The notes below the pieces were generated by a model that did no database searches, had not been told where the DNA came from, and saw only the letters and a program-made list of their open reading frames with translations. 64,000 nucleotides of DNA. It comes from Sphingomonas sp. CBMAI 2297 (lineage in GTDB: Bacteria; Pseudomonadota; Alphaproteobacteria; Sphingomonadales; Sphingomonadaceae). Below, piece by piece: positions 9,089 to 19,393 of the stretch (position 1 is its first letter; each line of letters starts with the position of its first letter). The translations under genes were made by a program, and so were the position numbers. Location of the stretch: assembly GCF_029870595.1 (NCBI RefSeq), contig NZ_JAPDIR010000002.1, forward strand, positions 310,001-374,000, given 5' to 3'.

Positions 9089-10514
9089 GCCGCATCAGCG
9101 CGAGATAGGCGAGCAGCGCGATGGCCAGCCCGACGAACCAGGCCCAGGTGTAGATCGCCATCCATGCCGGCCCGACGGCGAAGGCCCCGGGCGCGGCGGT
9201 GGCGAGGAAGCCGGGCAGGTTGGGCAGCACCCCGGCCGCGAAGGCGATCAGCGCCGCCGGGTTCCAGCCGCGGCGATAGGCGTAGGCGCCGTCCGCGCGA
9301 TAGAGATCGTCCACCCGCAGTTCGGTCCGGCGGATCAGCCAGTAATCGGCGATCAGGATGCCGGCGATCGGGCCCAGCAGCGCCGAATAGCCGGCGAGCC
9401 AGACGAAGATATAGCCGCCGGTGGACGCGAGCAGCTTCCACGGCATCATCAGGATCGCGATCGCCGCGGTGATCATGCCGCCGGCGCGGTAGCTGATCCG
9501 GGCCGGCCAGAGCGAGGAGAAGTCATAGGAAGCGGAGACGAGGTTCGCGGCGATGTTGCACGAGATGGTGTCGACGCTGATCACGATCAGCCCGAGCAGC
9601 ACCAGCGGCCCCTCGAACCGGCCGGAGAGCGCGACCGGGTCCCAGATCGCCTCGCCATAGATCACCACGGTCGCGCTGGTGGTGATCACGCTGGCGAGGG
9701 CGATCAGTCCCATCATCGGCGGCAGGCCGAGCGACTGGCCGATCAGCTGGTCGCGCTGCGAGCGGGCGAAGCGCGTGAAATCGGGGATGTTGAGCGCGAG
9801 CGTTGCCCAATAGCCGATCATCGCGGTGAGCGCGGGCCAGAACACCGCCCAGAACTGCCCCGCCTTCGCGCCGCCCTGCACGAAGGCGGAAGGGGCGTGG
9901 AAGATGGGGCCGAGCCCGCCCGCCGCCTGCACCGCCCACCAGACCAGCGCGACGCAGACCAGGATCTTGGCCGGCGCGGTCCAGGTCTCCAGCCGGCGGA
10001 TGGTGAGCAGCCCCTTGCGCACGAAGAAGAGCTGGAGCGACCAGAAGAGGAGGAAGGCGATCAGCTGCCCGATCCCGATGCCGAGCACGGGGAGCGGGGC
10101 GCCGCGCAGATCGGCGCCGACCAGCACGCCGAGCAGGGTGAGCAGCGCCTCGCCGCCGATCCAGGTCTGGATGCCGTACCAGCCACAGGCGACCAGCGCG
10201 CGGGCCAGGGCGGGCAGCCGCGCCCCGGCCGTGCCGAACGCGGCGCGGACGAGCACCGCATAGGGGATGCCGTGCCGGGCGCCGGCATGGCCGATCAGCA
10301 GCATCGGCACGAGCACGATGACGTTGCCCAGCAGCACGGTGAAGGCGGCCTGGCCGGCGGACATGCCCTGCTCGACCAGCCCGGCGGCGAGCATCCAGGC
10401 GGGCACGGCGACGATCATGCCGATCCACAGCGCGGCATAGTGATACCATGCCCAGCTGCGCTGCTCGGGCCCGGTCGGCGCGAGGTCGGTGTTCCAGAGC
10501 GTTTCGTCCGCCAT
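9057..10514 (-). CDS. NCS1-family nucleobase/cation symporter
   Basis: Inner-membrane transporter of 485 residues with about 12 hydrophobic segments. The N-terminal region (LWNTDLAPTGPEQRSW, then WxGMIVAVPAWMLAAGL) and the YGIQTWIGGEALLTLLG segment are typical of the cytosine/purine/allantoin permease family (CodB, Mhp1). The substrate is likely a nucleobase, hydantoin or thiamine precursor; sequence alone does not decide. The start at 10514 has a strong G-rich ribosome-binding site (GGGGGGCGGGAAG) just upstream. No purine-catabolic gene lies next to it. Confidence 0.88.
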   Translation of the reverse strand: MADETLWNTDLAPTGPEQRSWAWYHYAALWIGMIVAVPAWMLAAGLVEQGMSAGQAAFTVLLGNVIVLVPMLLIGHAGARHGIPYAVLVRAAFGTAGARLPALARALVACGWYGIQTWIGGEALLTLLGVLVGADLRGAPLPVLGIGIGQLIAFLLFWSLQLFFVRKGLLTIRRLETWTAPAKILVCVALVWWAVQAAGGLGPIFHAPSAFVQGGAKAGQFWAVFWPALTAMIGYWATLALNIPDFTRFARSQRDQLIGQSLGLPPMMGLIALASVITTSATVVIYGEAIWDPVALSGRFEGPLVLLGLIVISVDTISCNIAANLVSASYDFSSLWPARISYRAGGMITAAIAILMMPWKLLASTGGYIFVWLAGYSALLGPIAGILIADYWLIRRTELRVDDLYRADGAYAYRRGWNPAALIAFAAGVLPNLPGFLATAAPGAFAVGPAWMAIYTWAWFVGLAIALLAYLALMRLSPRVAAPAA

Positions 10515-10659
10515 GCTTCCCGCCCCCCAGTATGTCGGCGCAACGGATCGGAATGTCGCGCGAAGCCCGCTGCACTGCAAGATCGGTCTTCGTTGACGGT
10601 TGACGCGACTCAAGATGAGGCGCACCCTAGGTGTATTGGCCGGATAGAGGAGTGTTCCT

Positions 10660-11280
10660 ATGTCTGATGCTGCAATCCTCGCGGATGAAGATCCCCGCGA
10701 GTATCATTCGTCGTTCAATCTTGCCCTCGATTCCGCCGCGGGCACGGCATTCAAGTGGCTGATCCTCGGCCACCTGTTCTTCATCGCGGGGTTGTGCGTG
10801 CTAACCCTGGCGAATGTCGCCAACGCGGCCGTGTGGCTTACACCCCTGCTCACCTTGCCCCTGGTCTGGGCCGGGCGAGGCCACAAGCTGGCGATGAAGG
10901 TCGTCGTGCTGATCGTCGGCCTCACCTTCGCGCACTGGGCGGGCGCCCAGCTGGCGAACCAGGTCAACGCGTCCACCGATCCGATGCGGTTCGGCCTGAT
11001 CGGCGGTGGCGTGGGGGCGGGTCTTGCCCTGCTGTTCGTGCTGGGCAGCGGCCTCGGCCGGCGCGGTGTCGCGCCGGTGATCTTCGCGGTGTTCGGCACG
11101 GCGATGCTGGCGGGTCTCGGCGCGCTGGTCGTCTATCTCTACATGACCACCGGCTCGACGAACGAAGCCTTTCCGAGCAACTGGATCCAGCTGCTCAAGA
11201 TCTACACGCCCTGGCAGATCGGGTTCGGCTTCGTGCTCGCCAAGGTGCTGCGGCCGGATGGCGCGGTGATCGAGGAATAG
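10660..11280 (+). CDS. Membrane protein, unknown function (paralog of 8432-9088)
   Basis: A 206-residue inner-membrane protein with an acidic cytoplasmic N-terminus (DAAILADEDPREYH) and hydrophobic segments near residues 32-53, 56-70, 78-95, 110-130, 138-162 and 183-197. No motif gives a function. It aligns by eye with the protein at 8432-9088 through LTFAHxA, a glycine-rich helix and PWQ, so the two look like diverged duplicates on either side of the NCS1 transporter. It is divergent from the transporter across a 145-base gap that probably carries both promoters. Confidence 0.75.
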   Translation: MSDAAILADEDPREYHSSFNLALDSAAGTAFKWLILGHLFFIAGLCVLTLANVANAAVWLTPLLTLPLVWAGRGHKLAMKVVVLIVGLTFAHWAGAQLANQVNASTDPMRFGLIGGGVGAGLALLFVLGSGLGRRGVAPVIFAVFGTAMLAGLGALVVYLYMTTGSTNEAFPSNWIQLLKIYTPWQIGFGFVLAKVLRPDGAVIEE

Positions 11281-11286
11281 GGTTGC

Positions 11287-11313
11287 GTGCCGGGGGGCAG
11301 TCCCCCCCGGCAC
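11287..11313 (+). terminator. Hairpin after membrane protein gene
   Basis: GTGCCGGGGGG (11287-11297) pairs with CCCCCCCGGCAC (11302-11313) around CAGT, seven bases past the stop. There is no T-run, so it may act as a weak terminator or message-stabilising hairpin. Confidence 0.5.
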
Positions 11314-11318
11314 GTCCA

Positions 11319-11391
11319 GGACGGATCGACATTCAGCCCCGCCGTTTCCATTCCCGGTGGCGAGGGAAGTAAGCTGAATGTCTTCCGTCCT
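11319..11391. repeat. GGATCGACATT inverted-repeat element, copy 1
   Basis: Imperfect terminal inverted repeats GGACGGATCGACATTCAGC (left) and GCTGAATGTCTTCCGTCC (right) bound about 73 bases. The core GGATCGACATT recurs as an inverted pair at 33299-33402. Confidence 0.55.
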
Positions 11392-11478
11392 GCCGACCTT
11401 GTTTTCAGGGTGACCAAGGGGGCTGGTTCAAGGTGATCCGGCCCGCCAGCCACAGCCTTGGCCTGAAGGGCGCCGCCC

Positions 11479-12084
11479 CTAGATCAGCCCGGGCACGAAG
11501 CGCTTCACGCGCGCGGCATAGGCGTCATAGGCGGTGCCGAACTGCGCGCGGAGGAGCTTCTCCTCGCGGCGGACGCGCATCCAGGTGCCGATCCAGTAGA
11601 GCGGGATCCCCAGGATCAGCCCGCGCCAATGGCCGAGCGCGAGCGCCATCACGAGGATCCAGACGAACAGCGCGACATAGATCGGATTGCGGACCACCGC
11701 GAAGGGACCCCAGGTGACGAGCTGATGGTCTTCGCGCGTGCGTGCGACGATCGCCCAGTTGCGCCCCATGGCGCGCGAAGAGGCGATGAACAGCCCGATC
11801 ACCCCGGCCATCAGCACCAGGACTGCGGCAAACTGCGCGATCGCGGGCAGGTCCGGCGTGCCCAGGACCAGCTCGAGCGGGCCGAATCCCACCGCGAGAA
11901 ACCCGAGCGCCTGCACCGCGACGCCGACCATCGAGCCCGAATCGCGTTTGCTCGTCACTTCGGTGCCCGCCGCGCCGCGCCTGCCCTTGGCGGCGAGCAG
12001 CGCCGCGACCCAGACGAACATGCTGCCGAAAAGCGCGGCGACCGCGTAGATGCTGGTAGGTTCGGGATGGACGAGCGCGATCAT
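11479..12084 (-). CDS. Isoprenylcysteine carboxyl methyltransferase-like membrane protein
   Basis: Integral membrane protein of 201 residues with about five helices. The C-terminal half has the ICMT/PEMT signature: GRNWAIVARTREDHQLVTWGPF, then VRNPIYVALF, and a charged RVRREEKLLRAQFG tail, which in this family binds S-adenosylmethionine and the substrate. Bacterial members methylate small or lipidic substrates that are mostly unknown. It begins two bases after the stop of the upstream M1 peptidase gene, so it is the last gene of a three-gene operon with the two aminopeptidases. Confidence 0.8.
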   Translation of the reverse strand: MIALVHPEPTSIYAVAALFGSMFVWVAALLAAKGRRGAAGTEVTSKRDSGSMVGVAVQALGFLAVGFGPLELVLGTPDLPAIAQFAAVLVLMAGVIGLFIASSRAMGRNWAIVARTREDHQLVTWGPFAVVRNPIYVALFVWILVMALALGHWRGLILGIPLYWIGTWMRVRREEKLLRAQFGTAYDAYAARVKRFVPGLI

Positions 12085-12086
12085 GG

Positions 12087-13802
12087 TCACCTCCGATAGG
12101 CATCGGCCCGATAGGCCTCGACGGCCGCCGAATATTTCAGGATCCGGGAGTCCGGATCGACGACGACATGGGCATCGGCCGGCACGCTCAGCGTCGCGGT
12201 GCCGCGCGGCATCTCGACCGTGCGCAGCTTGCCGTCGACCGAGATTTCGACCGGCAGCGGGAATGGCTTGTCGTTCGCCACCTTCCAGCGCAGCGTCAGC
12301 GTGTCGCCCTGGCGCGCTTCGACCAATTCGGGCAGCGGCGCCTGGTAGAGATAGACGTCGAAGAACCACTGCATGTCGCGGCCGGTCACGTCGTTCACGA
12401 TCTTGATGAAGTCCGGCGTGGAGGCGAAGCGCGGGGTGAAATTGCCCGGCCTGGGATCGGGGCGGCCATAGACGAGCCGGCGCGTCGCATCGAAGAACCT
12501 GTCGTCGCCGATCAGGTTGCGCAGCGTGTGGAGGATCCAGGCGCCCTTGACGTAGATGTCCTGGCCCGGCCCGCCATTCGCTTCCTCGTACACCTGCTCC
12601 TCGGTGCGGATCTGGCCGGAGACGATCGGGGCATGGTTGGTGATCTGGAGGCGGAACTCGTCCATCATCACTGCATAGCGCGCCTCGCCCTCGCGCCAGC
12701 GGCCGTAGAGCGGCTGCATATACTGCGCGAAGCCTTCGTGCAGCCAGTAATCGTCCCAGTTGCCGGCGGACATCTGGTTGCCGAACCATTCATGGCCCAG
12801 CTCATGCTGGAAGATCTCGTCGAAGCCCGAGGGATATTGCTTATAGTCGTTGCCGTACGCGTTGATCGTCTGGTGCTCCATGCCGAGATGCGGGGTCTCG
12901 GCGACGCCCATCTTCTCGTCGCCCCAGGGATAGGGCCCGATCACGCGCTCGTAGAAATCGAGCGCGGGCGCAAATTCGGCGAACAGCTTCCTCGCTTTCT
13001 CGTCGCGTCCCGGAAGATACCAATATTCCATCGGGATCACGTTGCCGAAGCGGCTCTTGAAATCGGCCTGGATCAGCTTGTAGGGCGCGATCTGCAGCGT
13101 CACCGAATAGGGATTGGGGCTGCGCGCGCGCCAATGCCAGGTGGAGCGGCCGTCGGGCAGCATGTCGGTGCCGATCAGCTTGCCGTTGCCCGCGACCTTC
13201 AGGTTCTTGGGCACGGTGACGCGCAGGTCGACCATGTCGGGCTCGCCCCTGGGAAAGTCGAGGCAGGGCCAGAACAGGTCGCAGCCATAGCCCTCGGCGG
13301 TGCTGGCGATCCAGGGCTGGCGATCGGGCCCCGGCGTCCTGGCCCAGACCATGCCGTCGTCCCAGGGCGGGCGGACCGCCACGTGCGGCGTGCCGCCATA
13401 GCTGATCTTCACTTCCGCCTTGCCGCCGGCCTTGAGCGGGCGGGGCAGGGTGACCGTCAGCCGGCCCTCGGGGTTCGACCAGTCCGCGGGCGCGAGCGCC
13501 GTGCCGTCGACGCTGATCGCGGTGACGGGCAGGTTGCGGTCGAGATCGATCTGGAGCGCCTTTTGCGCGATCGTGCTGGTGATGGTCAGCGTCGCGACGC
13601 CGGCGATGCGCTGCGTCGCCGGGAAGACCTCGATCGCGAGATCGGCATGGTCGAGGTGCAGCGCGGCGCGCTCGGGGCTGATCGGGCCGCCCGATTCCTT
13701 GGTGGTCGCGGTCAGCGGCGGCTCGCCGGGCTTGACGGTCTGGGCCTGAGCGGACGTGGCGGCGAGAGCGAGTGCCGAGGCGGCGAGGAGAGACGGATGC
13801 AT
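12087..13802 (-). CDS. M1-family zinc aminopeptidase (copy A)
   Basis: Exported metallopeptidase of 571 residues that removes N-terminal residues from peptides. A signal peptide (residues 1-20, ending SAQA) is followed by a beta-sandwich N-domain and the catalytic domain with GMEHQTINAYG in place of GxMEN, HELGH (His333, Glu334, His337) and the third ligand Glu356 in WLHEGFAQYM, exactly 18 residues later. An AAGGAGG ribosome-binding site lies five bases before ATG. It lies 10 bases behind the homologous copy B and shares its fold, MEHQT/MEHMT motif and C-terminal domain, so the pair arose by tandem duplication. It probably acts in the periplasm. Confidence 0.92.
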   Translation of the reverse strand: MHPSLLAASALALAATSAQAQTVKPGEPPLTATTKESGGPISPERAALHLDHADLAIEVFPATQRIAGVATLTITSTIAQKALQIDLDRNLPVTAISVDGTALAPADWSNPEGRLTVTLPRPLKAGGKAEVKISYGGTPHVAVRPPWDDGMVWARTPGPDRQPWIASTAEGYGCDLFWPCLDFPRGEPDMVDLRVTVPKNLKVAGNGKLIGTDMLPDGRSTWHWRARSPNPYSVTLQIAPYKLIQADFKSRFGNVIPMEYWYLPGRDEKARKLFAEFAPALDFYERVIGPYPWGDEKMGVAETPHLGMEHQTINAYGNDYKQYPSGFDEIFQHELGHEWFGNQMSAGNWDDYWLHEGFAQYMQPLYGRWREGEARYAVMMDEFRLQITNHAPIVSGQIRTEEQVYEEANGGPGQDIYVKGAWILHTLRNLIGDDRFFDATRRLVYGRPDPRPGNFTPRFASTPDFIKIVNDVTGRDMQWFFDVYLYQAPLPELVEARQGDTLTLRWKVANDKPFPLPVEISVDGKLRTVEMPRGTATLSVPADAHVVVDPDSRILKYSAAVEAYRADAYRR

Positions 13803-13812
13803 CGGAACCTCC

Positions 13813-15531
13813 TTAGCGCGATGTCTGCGCCGCGCGCCACGCCTGGAACGCGTCGATATCGGCGGAGCGCTTCAGGATCTTCGACCAGGGATCGACGACG
13901 TAATGCGCGCCCGCCGGCAGGTCGATCGCGTCGCTGCCGCCAGCCATCGCCAGCGTGACCAGCCTGTCGCCTACCTGCACCTCCACCGGCATGGGGAAGG
14001 GCCGGTCGCCCGGCGTCTTCCAGGCCAGCGTCAGCCGGTCGCCCTTCCGCTCGGCCAGCAGCTCGGGCAGCGCGGCCTGGTACAGATAGACGTCGAAGAA
14101 CCATTGCAGCTTGCGGCCCGAGGTCTGCTCCATGAAGGCGATGAACTCGGGCGTGCTCCGGTAGAGCGGCTTGAAGTTGCCCGGCCGGGGATCGGTGCGG
14201 CCGTAGATTGCCAGCCGCAGCCCGTCGAAAAAGGCCTTGTCGCCGATCAGGTTGCGCAGCGTGTGCAGCGTCCAGCTGCCCTTGGTGTAGATGTCGCCGC
14301 CGCGGCCGTTCTTGTCCTCGTACACCTCCTCGGCCGATTGCGGCTTGCCGGTGACGATGGCCGATTTGGCGCGGATGCCGATGCGCTCCTGGAGCAGCAT
14401 CGCGGTATAGTCGCCCTTGCCGCCGCGCCATTCGGCGTAGAGCGGCTGCATATAGGTGCCGGTGCCTTCGTGCAGCCAGAAATCGTCCCAGTTGCTCGCG
14501 GTCAGCTGGTTGGCGAACCATTCATGGGCGAATTCGTGCTGGAACAGGTCGTCATAGCCCCAGGGGGTCTTGGCGTATTTGTTGCCATAGGCATTGACCG
14601 TCATGTGCTCCATGCCCTTGTGCGGCGTCTCGACCACGCCGAGCTTCTGGTCGCCGAACGGATAGGGGCCGATCATGGTCTCGAAGAAGTCGAGCGTCGG
14701 GGCGAATTCCGCGAACAGGCCCCTGGCCTGCGCCTCCTCGCCGGGCAGATACCAGTAGAACATCGGGATCGTGTTGCCGAAGCGGCTCTTATAGTCGCCC
14801 GAGATCACTTCATAGGGACCGACATTGAGCGCGATGCCGTAGAGCGTCGGATCGGTGACGTGCCAGTTCCAGGTCGAGCGGCCGTCGGCCAGCGTGTCGG
14901 TGCCCTTGAGCACGCCGTTCGAAATCGCCTTCAGCCCCTTGGGCACGGTGATGTGCAGATCGAGGTGATCGGGCTCGTAGGTGGGATAGTCGATGCACGG
15001 CCAGAACAGGTCGCAGCCCTCCATCTGCACCGCCGTCGCCACCCAGGGCTGGCCCTGCGGCGTCTTCGCCCAGACGAAGCCGCCGTCCCAGGGAGCGCGC
15101 ACGGCGGTGTGCGGCGTGCCGCCATAGGTGATCGCCGCGGTCACCGTGCCGCCCGCGCGCACCGTCTTGCCGAGCTGGACGGTCATGCGGCCCTCGGGGT
15201 TGCTCCAGGCCCCGGGCCGGAGCGGCTTGCCGTCGATGGCGATCGCGGAAACCGGCAGGTTCCGGTCGAGGTCGATCACCAGCGTGCGGATCGGCGCGGT
15301 CGCGACGAAGCGCAGCGTGCCCACGCCGCGGATCGACTGGCTGTCGGGCAGCACTTCGATCCGGAGGTCGGCGCTCTGGAAGCGCACCAGCTTCTGCACC
15401 GGATCGAGCGGGCCGCCCGAGCTGCTCGTCTGCGCGGTGAGCGGCGGCTCGCCCGGCTTGATCGTCTGCGCGGCGGCGGGAGCGGCGGCGAGCGCCAGGG
15501 CCGAGACGGCGAGGAACGGGGACGTGCGGAT
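13813..15531 (-). CDS. M1-family zinc aminopeptidase (copy B), apparent ATC start
   Basis: Paralog of copy A, about 572 residues, with signal peptide ending APAAA, GMEHMTVNAYG, HEFAH (about His332-His336) and Glu355 in WLHEGTGTYM. The first gene of the operon. No ATG, GTG or TTG lies near the expected start: aligning the leader with copy A puts an ATC codon (minus strand, 15529-15531) at the initiator position, five bases after the same AAGGAGG ribosome-binding site. The frame extends to 15681 but the extra residues are not signal-like and precede the Shine-Dalgarno sequence. Either ATC is used, or ATG was changed, or a distant start is used. Confidence 0.88.
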   Translation of the reverse strand: MRTSPFLAVSALALAAAPAAAQTIKPGEPPLTAQTSSSGGPLDPVQKLVRFQSADLRIEVLPDSQSIRGVGTLRFVATAPIRTLVIDLDRNLPVSAIAIDGKPLRPGAWSNPEGRMTVQLGKTVRAGGTVTAAITYGGTPHTAVRAPWDGGFVWAKTPQGQPWVATAVQMEGCDLFWPCIDYPTYEPDHLDLHITVPKGLKAISNGVLKGTDTLADGRSTWNWHVTDPTLYGIALNVGPYEVISGDYKSRFGNTIPMFYWYLPGEEAQARGLFAEFAPTLDFFETMIGPYPFGDQKLGVVETPHKGMEHMTVNAYGNKYAKTPWGYDDLFQHEFAHEWFANQLTASNWDDFWLHEGTGTYMQPLYAEWRGGKGDYTAMLLQERIGIRAKSAIVTGKPQSAEEVYEDKNGRGGDIYTKGSWTLHTLRNLIGDKAFFDGLRLAIYGRTDPRPGNFKPLYRSTPEFIAFMEQTSGRKLQWFFDVYLYQAALPELLAERKGDRLTLAWKTPGDRPFPMPVEVQVGDRLVTLAMAGGSDAIDLPAGAHYVVDPWSKILKRSADIDAFQAWRAAQTSR

Positions 15532-15699
15532 GCGGGCCTCCTTCAGGCGGTGAGCGCGCCGGGCGCGATGCGGAATTGAACTGGCCTTGCGGCGCGCCGG
15601 CAAGGGAAATCCGTGGCGCGGCGGGCCGATGCGGTCGCAAAAATCCTTGTCCGTGCCGCATTGGGAAGCAACACTCCACAACCTAACCGCGTTCGGCGA

Positions 15700-15729
15700 T
15701 TGATGCAGGCAGCCCGGCCCCCATATAAT
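15700..15729 (+). promoter_or_regulatory. lon promoter: sigma-70-like overlapping RpoH-like
   Basis: TTGATG (15700-15705) and TATAAT (15724-15729) are separated by 18 bases. The same stretch also reads TTGA-N13-like spacing to CCCCATAT (15719-15726), a full match to the heat-shock sigma -10 CCCCATNT. Both elements lie 37-66 bases upstream of the lon ATG. Confidence 0.5.
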
Positions 15730-15765
15730 GGTGCTGAGGAGCCCTGTGCGGGCTCAGGAGTATTC

Positions 15766-18162
<2,397 letters not shown>

Positions 18163-18331
18163 TGGGCGGCACCGTCCTTAATGGTCGAGTCACCGTAACC
18201 TTTTCGTCATTTCGAGGGAAAAGCGGGCTGAAACGTTTTGACAGCGCGGGCGGGGGCGTGCTGACGTGATCGCTCGGCCCGCCGCCGCGACTCGCGCATT
18301 TCTGCGTATTCATGAGGGGGAAAATCACGAA

Positions 18332-18604
18332 ATGAACAAGCAAGAGCTGATCGGCCAGGTTGCCGACACCTCCGGGCTCGGCAAGGGTGATGCGAGCAAG
18401 GCCGTGGAGGCCGTGTTCGACGCGATCCAGGCCGCGCTCAAGAAGGGCGACGAAGTTCGCCTGGTCGGTTTCGGCACCTTCTCGGTCAGCAAGCGCAAGG
18501 CCTCGACCGGCCGCAACCCGCGCACCCGCGAGCCGATGACCATCAAGGCGTCGAACCAGCCCAAGTTCAAGGCCGGCAAGGGCCTGAAGGACGCGGTCAA
18601 CTAA
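18332..18604 (+). CDS. hup: DNA-binding protein HU
   Basis: Histone-like protein of 90 residues that bends and packages DNA as a dimer. The start MNKQELIGQVA, the core GFGTFSVSKRKASTGRNPRT with the beta-arm RNPRT, and PKFKAGKGLKDAVN at the end are those of the HU-beta type. The ATG at 18332 follows GAGGGGGAAAATCACGA. TTGACA at 18238-18243 could be the -35 element; no convincing -10 is seen. It lies 170 bases after lon. Confidence 0.96.
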   Translation: MNKQELIGQVADTSGLGKGDASKAVEAVFDAIQAALKKGDEVRLVGFGTFSVSKRKASTGRNPRTREPMTIKASNQPKFKAGKGLKDAVN

Positions 18605-18704
18605 GCCGCATTTAAAAGGGTCTTTGGGGCTGGACAGCAGGGGCTGTGCCGCCTAAAGGCCCGCTTCCCATTTCGGCCGCCAAGGGTTTCAGGACCTGGC
18701 CAAT

Positions 18705-18779
18705 GGGCGCGTAGCTCAGTGGTAGAGCACACCCTTCACACGGGTGGGGTCGTAGGTTCAATCCCTACCGCGCCCACCA
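18705..18779 (+). tRNA. tRNA-Val (anticodon CAC)
   Basis: A 75-base cloverleaf: acceptor GGGCGCG pairs with CGCGCCC; D-arm GCTC/GAGC; anticodon stem CACCC/GGGTG with loop TTCACAC (anticodon CAC); T-arm GTAGG-TTCAATC-CCTAC; encoded CCA at 18777-18779. Confidence 0.96.
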
Positions 18780-18783
18780 TTTC

Positions 18784-18819
18784 AAAGGCCCGTCGGTCCC
18801 GGAGACCGGCGGGCCTTTT
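18784..18819 (+). terminator. Rho-independent terminator after tRNA-Val
   Basis: AAAGGCCCGTCGGTC and GACCGGCGGGCCTTTT form a long hairpin with a short CCGGA loop and a TTTT tail, five bases past the CCA end. Confidence 0.85.
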
Positions 18820-18908
18820 GGTTCGCCTCGGCCGAACTAGGACGAGGCCTGCATCGCCGCTGCATCCGCGCGCGCCATTCCCTTGCCGATCGGCGAAGGG
18901 AGAAGTTC

Positions 18909-19301
18909 GTGTTTCACCGTTTCGTCATGACGACGGTGCTGCTCGCCCCGCTGGAGGCCTGCTCCGATGGCTGCCGTAACGAGATCGTCGCCAGGGCCGA
19001 TGCGCCGGGCGGAGCCCTGAGTGCGGTGCTGTTCCGGCGCGATTGCGGCGCGACCACCGGCCTCTCCACCCAGGTCTCGATCCTGCCCGGGGGCGAGGCG
19101 CCGGCGGGAAGGGGCAATGTCTTCATCGCGGACTCCGGTCATGGCACGCCGCGGCGGAGTGGCTGGGGTGGGCCATGGGCCCAGGCCCGGTGGCTGGGCG
19201 CCGGCCATCTCGAAGTCCGATACGCGCCCGGATCGCGCATCTTCCTGAAGCGCGAAACGGTGCCTGGCGTGCGGATCAGCTATCGGCCGGCGAACGAATG
19301 A
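18909..19301 (+). CDS. Small putative lipoprotein, unknown function
   Basis: A 130-residue protein whose GTG start follows AAGGGAGAAG. The N-terminus (MFHRFVMTTVLLAPLEAC) ends in LEAC, a plausible lipobox with Cys18 as lipid-attachment site. The remainder is a single small domain with RRDCGATTGLSTQVSILP and GNVFIADSGHG, patterns that occur in conserved hypothetical proteins of many Gram-negatives (I associate them with the DUF5412-like group, from memory). No catalytic motif is apparent. It stands alone between tRNA-Val and the M13 peptidase. Confidence 0.75.
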   Translation: MFHRFVMTTVLLAPLEACSDGCRNEIVARADAPGGALSAVLFRRDCGATTGLSTQVSILPGGEAPAGRGNVFIADSGHGTPRRSGWGGPWAQARWLGAGHLEVRYAPGSRIFLKRETVPGVRISYRPANE

Positions 19302-19393
19302 TATGCACTTGCGCAAGGATATTGCGCGGCTGCCGAGGTCGTGACACACCATCTCCCGGACGCGCCTAACGTCTCAATATCGGGGGATCTCCA

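Noticed and set aside
13756-15579. A 607-codon plus-strand open frame
   Set aside because: It covers the M1 peptidase copy B in antisense and shows only compositional repeats.
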